A program made the position numbers and the translations under genes. A DNA stretch of 6,781 nt, from NCBI GenBank assembly GCA_027038775.1, contig JALWGP010000386.1, positions 1-6,781 of the forward strand, written 5' to 3'. Below, piece by piece: positions 4,524 through 6,781 of the stretch (the first letter of the stretch is position 1; each line of letters starts with the position of its first letter). The notes beneath the pieces are model-generated. The model made no database searches and was not told where the DNA came from. It was given only the letters and a program-made list of their open reading frames with translations. Source of the stretch: Sedimenticola sp. (GTDB lineage: Bacteria; Pseudomonadota; Gammaproteobacteria; Chromatiales; Chromatiaceae).

Positions 4524-6286
4524 CAGTACACCCTCTCCTTCGGCGGAAAGCTCTCCACCGTCAACGGCTTGGTGCGCACGGGCTTGTAGTCCAGGCGGTC
4601 GCCCTCGCGGAAGTAGAGGCTGTGGCGCATCCAGTTGCGGTCGTCCCGCTCGGGGTAGTCGGGCCGGGAGTGGGCGCCGCGGCTCTCCCTGCGGGACAGG
4701 GCGGAGAGGATGATGGCCATGCCGGTGTCGATGAGGTTCTCCAGCTCGAAGGCCTCCACCCGGGCGGTGTTGAAGACGCGGCTGGTGTCTCGCAGCCGCA
4801 CCTCGTCGAGCCGGTCGCGGATCGCCTTCACCTTCTCCACCCCCTCGGCCATGATCTCCTCGGTGCGGAAGACGCCGGCGTGCTCCTCCATCACCCGGCG
4901 GAACTCGGCGCGCAGCTCGGCCACGCTCACCCCGTCGCCGTCGCGGTCGAAGCGCTGGAAGCGGGCCATGGCGCGCTCCTCCGAGGCGGAGTCGGTGGAC
5001 CGCGCGTGGGGGTTCTCGCGCAGCCAGTCGAGGATGTGCAGCCCCGAGAGGCGGCCGAAGACCAGGATGTCCAGCAGCGAATTGCCGCCGAGGCGGTTGG
5101 CGCCGTGCACCGAGACGCAGGCGCACTCCCCCGCCGCGTAGAGGCCGGGCACCGCCTCTTCCGGCCCGTGGCGCGCCGGGGCCACCACCCGCCCGAAGCG
5201 GTCGGTGGGGATGCCGCCCATGACATAGTGGGCGGTGGGGTAGACCGGGATGGGCTCGAAGGCGGGATCGATGCCGAGGAAGATCTTCGCCGTCTCGCGG
5301 ATGCCGGGCAGCCGCTCGGCCACCACCTGCTCGCCCAGGTGATCCACCTTCAGCAGCACGTGGTCCTTCGCGGGCCCACAGCCGCGCCCCTCCTTCACCT
5401 CGGTGACGATGGCGCGGGCCACCACGTCGCGGCTGGCCAGATCCTTCGCGTGGGGCGCGTAGCGCTCCATGAAGCGCTCCCCCTCGCTGTTCACCAGGTA
5501 GCCGCCCTCGCCCCGCGCCCCCTCGGTGATGAGCATGCCACGCCCGGCCACGCCGGTGGGATGGAACTGGAAGAACTCCATGTCCTGCAGCGGCAGGCCG
5601 GCGCGCAGCACCATGGCCATGCCGTCGCCGGTGTTGATGTGGGCGTTGCTGGTGGTGCGGAACACCTGACCGCAGCCGCCGGTGGCCAGCAGGGTGGCGC
5701 GGGCGTGGATGAAGAGCGGCTCGCCCGTGGCGATCTCCATCACCAGGGCGCCGGTCACCGCGCCTTCTTCGTCCTGCAGCAGGTCGATGGCGAAGTACTC
5801 GGTGAAGAAGTGGCTGCGCGCCTTCAGGTTCTGCTGGTAGAGGGTGTGGAGGATGGCGTGGCCCGTGCGGTCGGCGGCGGCGCAGGTGCGGGCCGCCTGC
5901 TCCTTGCCGAAGTGGAGGCTCTGGCCGCCAAAGGCGCGCTGGTAGATGCGGCCGTTCTCCAGCCGCGAAAAGGGCACGCCGTTGTGCTCCAGCTCGTAGA
6001 CGGTGGGAATGGCCTCGCGGCACATGAACTCGATGGCGTCCTGGTCGCCCAGCCAGTCGGAGCCCTTCACCGTGTCGTACATGTGCCAGTGCCAGTGGTC
6101 CTCCTTCACGTTGCCCAGGGCCGCGTTCACCCCGCCCTGGGCCGCCACCGTGTGCGAGCGGGTGGGAAAGACCTTGGAGACCACCGCCACCTTGAGCCCG
6201 GTGTCGGCGAGCTGGGCGGCGGCGTTGAGGCCGGCGCCGCCGGCGCCGATGATGAGCACGTCAAAGTGGCGTCGCCCGGGTTTCAT
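4523..6286 (-). CDS. sdhA: Succinate dehydrogenase flavoprotein subunit
   Basis: The 587-residue catalytic subunit that oxidises succinate to fumarate on the cytoplasmic face of the inner membrane; E. coli SdhA has 588. The FAD-binding Rossmann motif GAGGAG is at 14-19 and the covalent FAD histidine is H45 in [10 protein letters not shown]. Active-site residues fall at or within two positions of E. coli numbering: H242 in FHPTG, R286 in ASRDVV, H352 in [10 protein letters not shown], and R397 in [13 protein letters not shown]. Domain order is FAD domain, capping domain (about 250-350), second part of the FAD domain, helical domain (about 430-530) and C-terminal domain ending in the typical DYKPV. 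The ATG at 6286 is chosen over upstream in-frame ATGs because it sits just before the FAD motif and has GGAGGTG (6295-6289) two bases upstream; it overlaps the sdhD stop (ATGA). An acidic DRDGDG run at 446-451 is unusual. Confidence 0.98.
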   Translation of the reverse strand: MKPGRRHFDVLIIGAGGAGLNAAAQLADTGLKVAVVSKVFPTRSHTVAAQGGVNAALGNVKEDHWHWHMYDTVKGSDWLGDQDAIEFMCREAIPTVYELEHNGVPFSRLENGRIYQRAFGGQSLHFGKEQAARTCAAADRTGHAILHTLYQQNLKARSHFFTEYFAIDLLQDEEGAVTGALVMEIATGEPLFIHARATLLATGGCGQVFRTTSNAHINTGDGMAMVLRAGLPLQDMEFFQFHPTGVAGRGMLITEGARGEGGYLVNSEGERFMERYAPHAKDLASRDVVARAIVTEVKEGRGCGPAKDHVLLKVDHLGEQVVAERLPGIRETAKIFLGIDPAFEPIPVYPTAHYVMGGIPTDRFGRVVAPARHGPEEAVPGLYAAGECACVSVHGANRLGGNSLLDILVFGRLSGLHILDWLRENPHARSTDSASEERAMARFQRFDRDGDGVSVAELRAEFRRVMEEHAGVFRTEEIMAEGVEKVKAIRDRLDEVRLRDTSRVFNTARVEAFELENLIDTGMAIILSALSRRESRGAHSRPDYPERDDRNWMRHSLYFREGDRLDYKPVRTKPLTVESFPPKERVY

Positions 6287-6621
6287 TTCACCTCCATCAG
6301 GATGCCGGCCAGCCAGAGGCCGTTGGCCAGCAGGAAGAGGGCCACCGCCGCCAGCAGCGCCAGCCGCAGCGCCGGCGGTTTCACGTAGTCCAGGATCACG
6401 TCGCGCACGCCGATCCAGGCGTGGAGCAACAGGGCGAGGGCGAAGAGGCCGAAGGCCACCCACAGGGGGGTACTCCCCAGCCAGGCGCGCAGCGCCTCCG
6501 CGCTGCCGAAGGGCGCCACCGCCAGCCGCCCCAGCAGGTAGACCAGGAAGAGCCCGATGTAGACCGCGGTGGCGCGCTGCCACACCCAGGCGCGGAAGCC
6601 GGCGAGCCGCCGCGCCGTCAC
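6283..6621 (-). CDS. sdhD: Succinate dehydrogenase membrane anchor subunit SdhD
   Basis: A 112-residue inner-membrane subunit with three predicted transmembrane helices (about 18-37, 52-72 and 85-107). It matches E. coli SdhD best around [16 protein letters not shown] (67-82). H67 corresponds to the haem b ligand H71 of E. coli, and D78-Y79 to the D82-Y83 pair at the ubiquinone site. With SdhC it holds haem b and anchors SdhA and SdhB. I chose the GTG start (6621-6619) because it overlaps the sdhC stop (GTGA) and leaves a normal N-terminus, [18 protein letters not shown]; starting at the upstream in-frame ATG (6771) would translate frame-shifted sdhC sequence. The upstream bases are G-rich rather than a classic ribosome site, so coupling to sdhC is likely. 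Its stop overlaps the sdhA start. Confidence 0.93.
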   Translation of the reverse strand: MTARRLAGFRAWVWQRATAVYIGLFLVYLLGRLAVAPFGSAEALRAWLGSTPLWVAFGLFALALLLHAWIGVRDVILDYVKPPALRLALLAAVALFLLANGLWLAGILMEVK

Positions 6622-6781
6622 GCCAGCCCCCCGGCCAGCAGCAGCGCCAGCAGCGGCGCACCGACCAGCACCAGCCAGGCGCTCTGGCGGTAGCGCGGCG
6701 CCTGCACCCCCAGGTCGGCGTCGATGAGCAGGTAGCCGACGCCCGCCAGCAGGTGGTGCAGCAGCGCCCACAGCAGCAGGA
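6618..6781 (-). CDS. sdhC: Succinate dehydrogenase cytochrome b556 subunit SdhC, C-terminal fragment
   Basis: The last 53 codons and stop of sdhC; the start lies beyond the right edge. The visible part begins [20 protein letters not shown], then [15 protein letters not shown], then a final Leu/Ala-rich membrane helix. The second His of LLHHLLAG aligns with the haem b ligand H84 of E. coli SdhC (AYHVVVGIRHMMMD), and the conserved Asp ending that block is kept. The Arg-His pair six residues after the ligand in E. coli is Gly-Tyr here. The frame, membrane character and position before sdhD make the identification firm despite truncation. The stop TGA (6620-6618) overlaps the sdhD GTG start. Confidence 0.9.
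   Translation of the reverse strand, partial: LLLWALLHHLLAGVGYLLIDADLGVQAPRYRQSAWLVLVGAPLLALLLAGGLA

Noticed and set aside
3831..6023. Minus-strand open frame suggesting a 730-residue fusion ending in SdhB
   Set aside because: The first 500 residues are Arg/Pro-rich out-of-frame sdhA; only the part from the ATG at 4523 is real SdhB.
4622..6388. 588-codon plus-strand open frame opposite sdhA
   Set aside because: An antisense shadow of sdhA in GC-rich DNA; its composition is repetitive Val/His/Gly/Leu and it has no recognisable domain.
4523..6661. SdhA extended upstream to an ATG at 6661
   Set aside because: The extra 125 codons are out-of-frame sdhC and sdhD sequence. The ATG at 6286 has a strong GGAGGTG and the normal SdhA N-terminus.

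Overview
The window looks like a stretch of a GC-rich gammaproteobacterial chromosome. The organism call rests on gene content and on how closely the products match E. coli counterparts in motif spacing. There is a full-length peptide chain release factor RF3, an E. coli-like sdhCDAB operon (subunits lengths and active-site numbering nearly identical to E. coli), the FAD assembly factor SdhE, a BolA-family protein and a two-haem cytochrome of the c4 type. I cannot name the genus; a respiratory gammaproteobacterium is as far as the sequence goes.

Layout. Positions 1-2019 read on the minus strand: prfC, then a BolA-family gene, then the first 19 codons of a gene for an exported protein whose start overlaps the bolA stop (ATGA). 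The 141-base gap between prfC and the bolA-like gene holds three different small palindromes of the REP type found dispersed in many gammaproteobacterial genomes. A 118-base divergent promoter region (2020-2137) separates prfC from a plus-strand diheme cytochrome c (2138-2755). A 223-base gap (2756-2978) follows, with a perfect 12-bp inverted repeat and two short palindromes. Then comes a plus-strand gene for a secreted pentapeptide-repeat protein (2979-3497). It is visibly less GC-rich than its neighbours.

From 3548 to the right edge, all on the minus strand, runs the succinate dehydrogenase operon sdhC(partial)-sdhD-sdhA-sdhB-sdhE. Every junction is a stop/start overlap or a 1-base gap, so translation is probably coupled throughout. 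SdhC and SdhD anchor the complex in the inner membrane and carry haem b. SdhA oxidises succinate on covalent FAD, SdhB passes electrons through three Fe-S clusters to ubiquinone, and SdhE helps attach FAD to SdhA. The c4-type cytochrome could carry electrons further down the respiratory chain, but nothing in the window links it directly to Sdh.

Most of the window is ordinary housekeeping sequence and I see no clear new multi-gene system. The items most worth a second look are the secreted pentapeptide-repeat protein with cysteine pairs at both ends, the unexplained palindromes upstream of it, and the REP cluster beside prfC.
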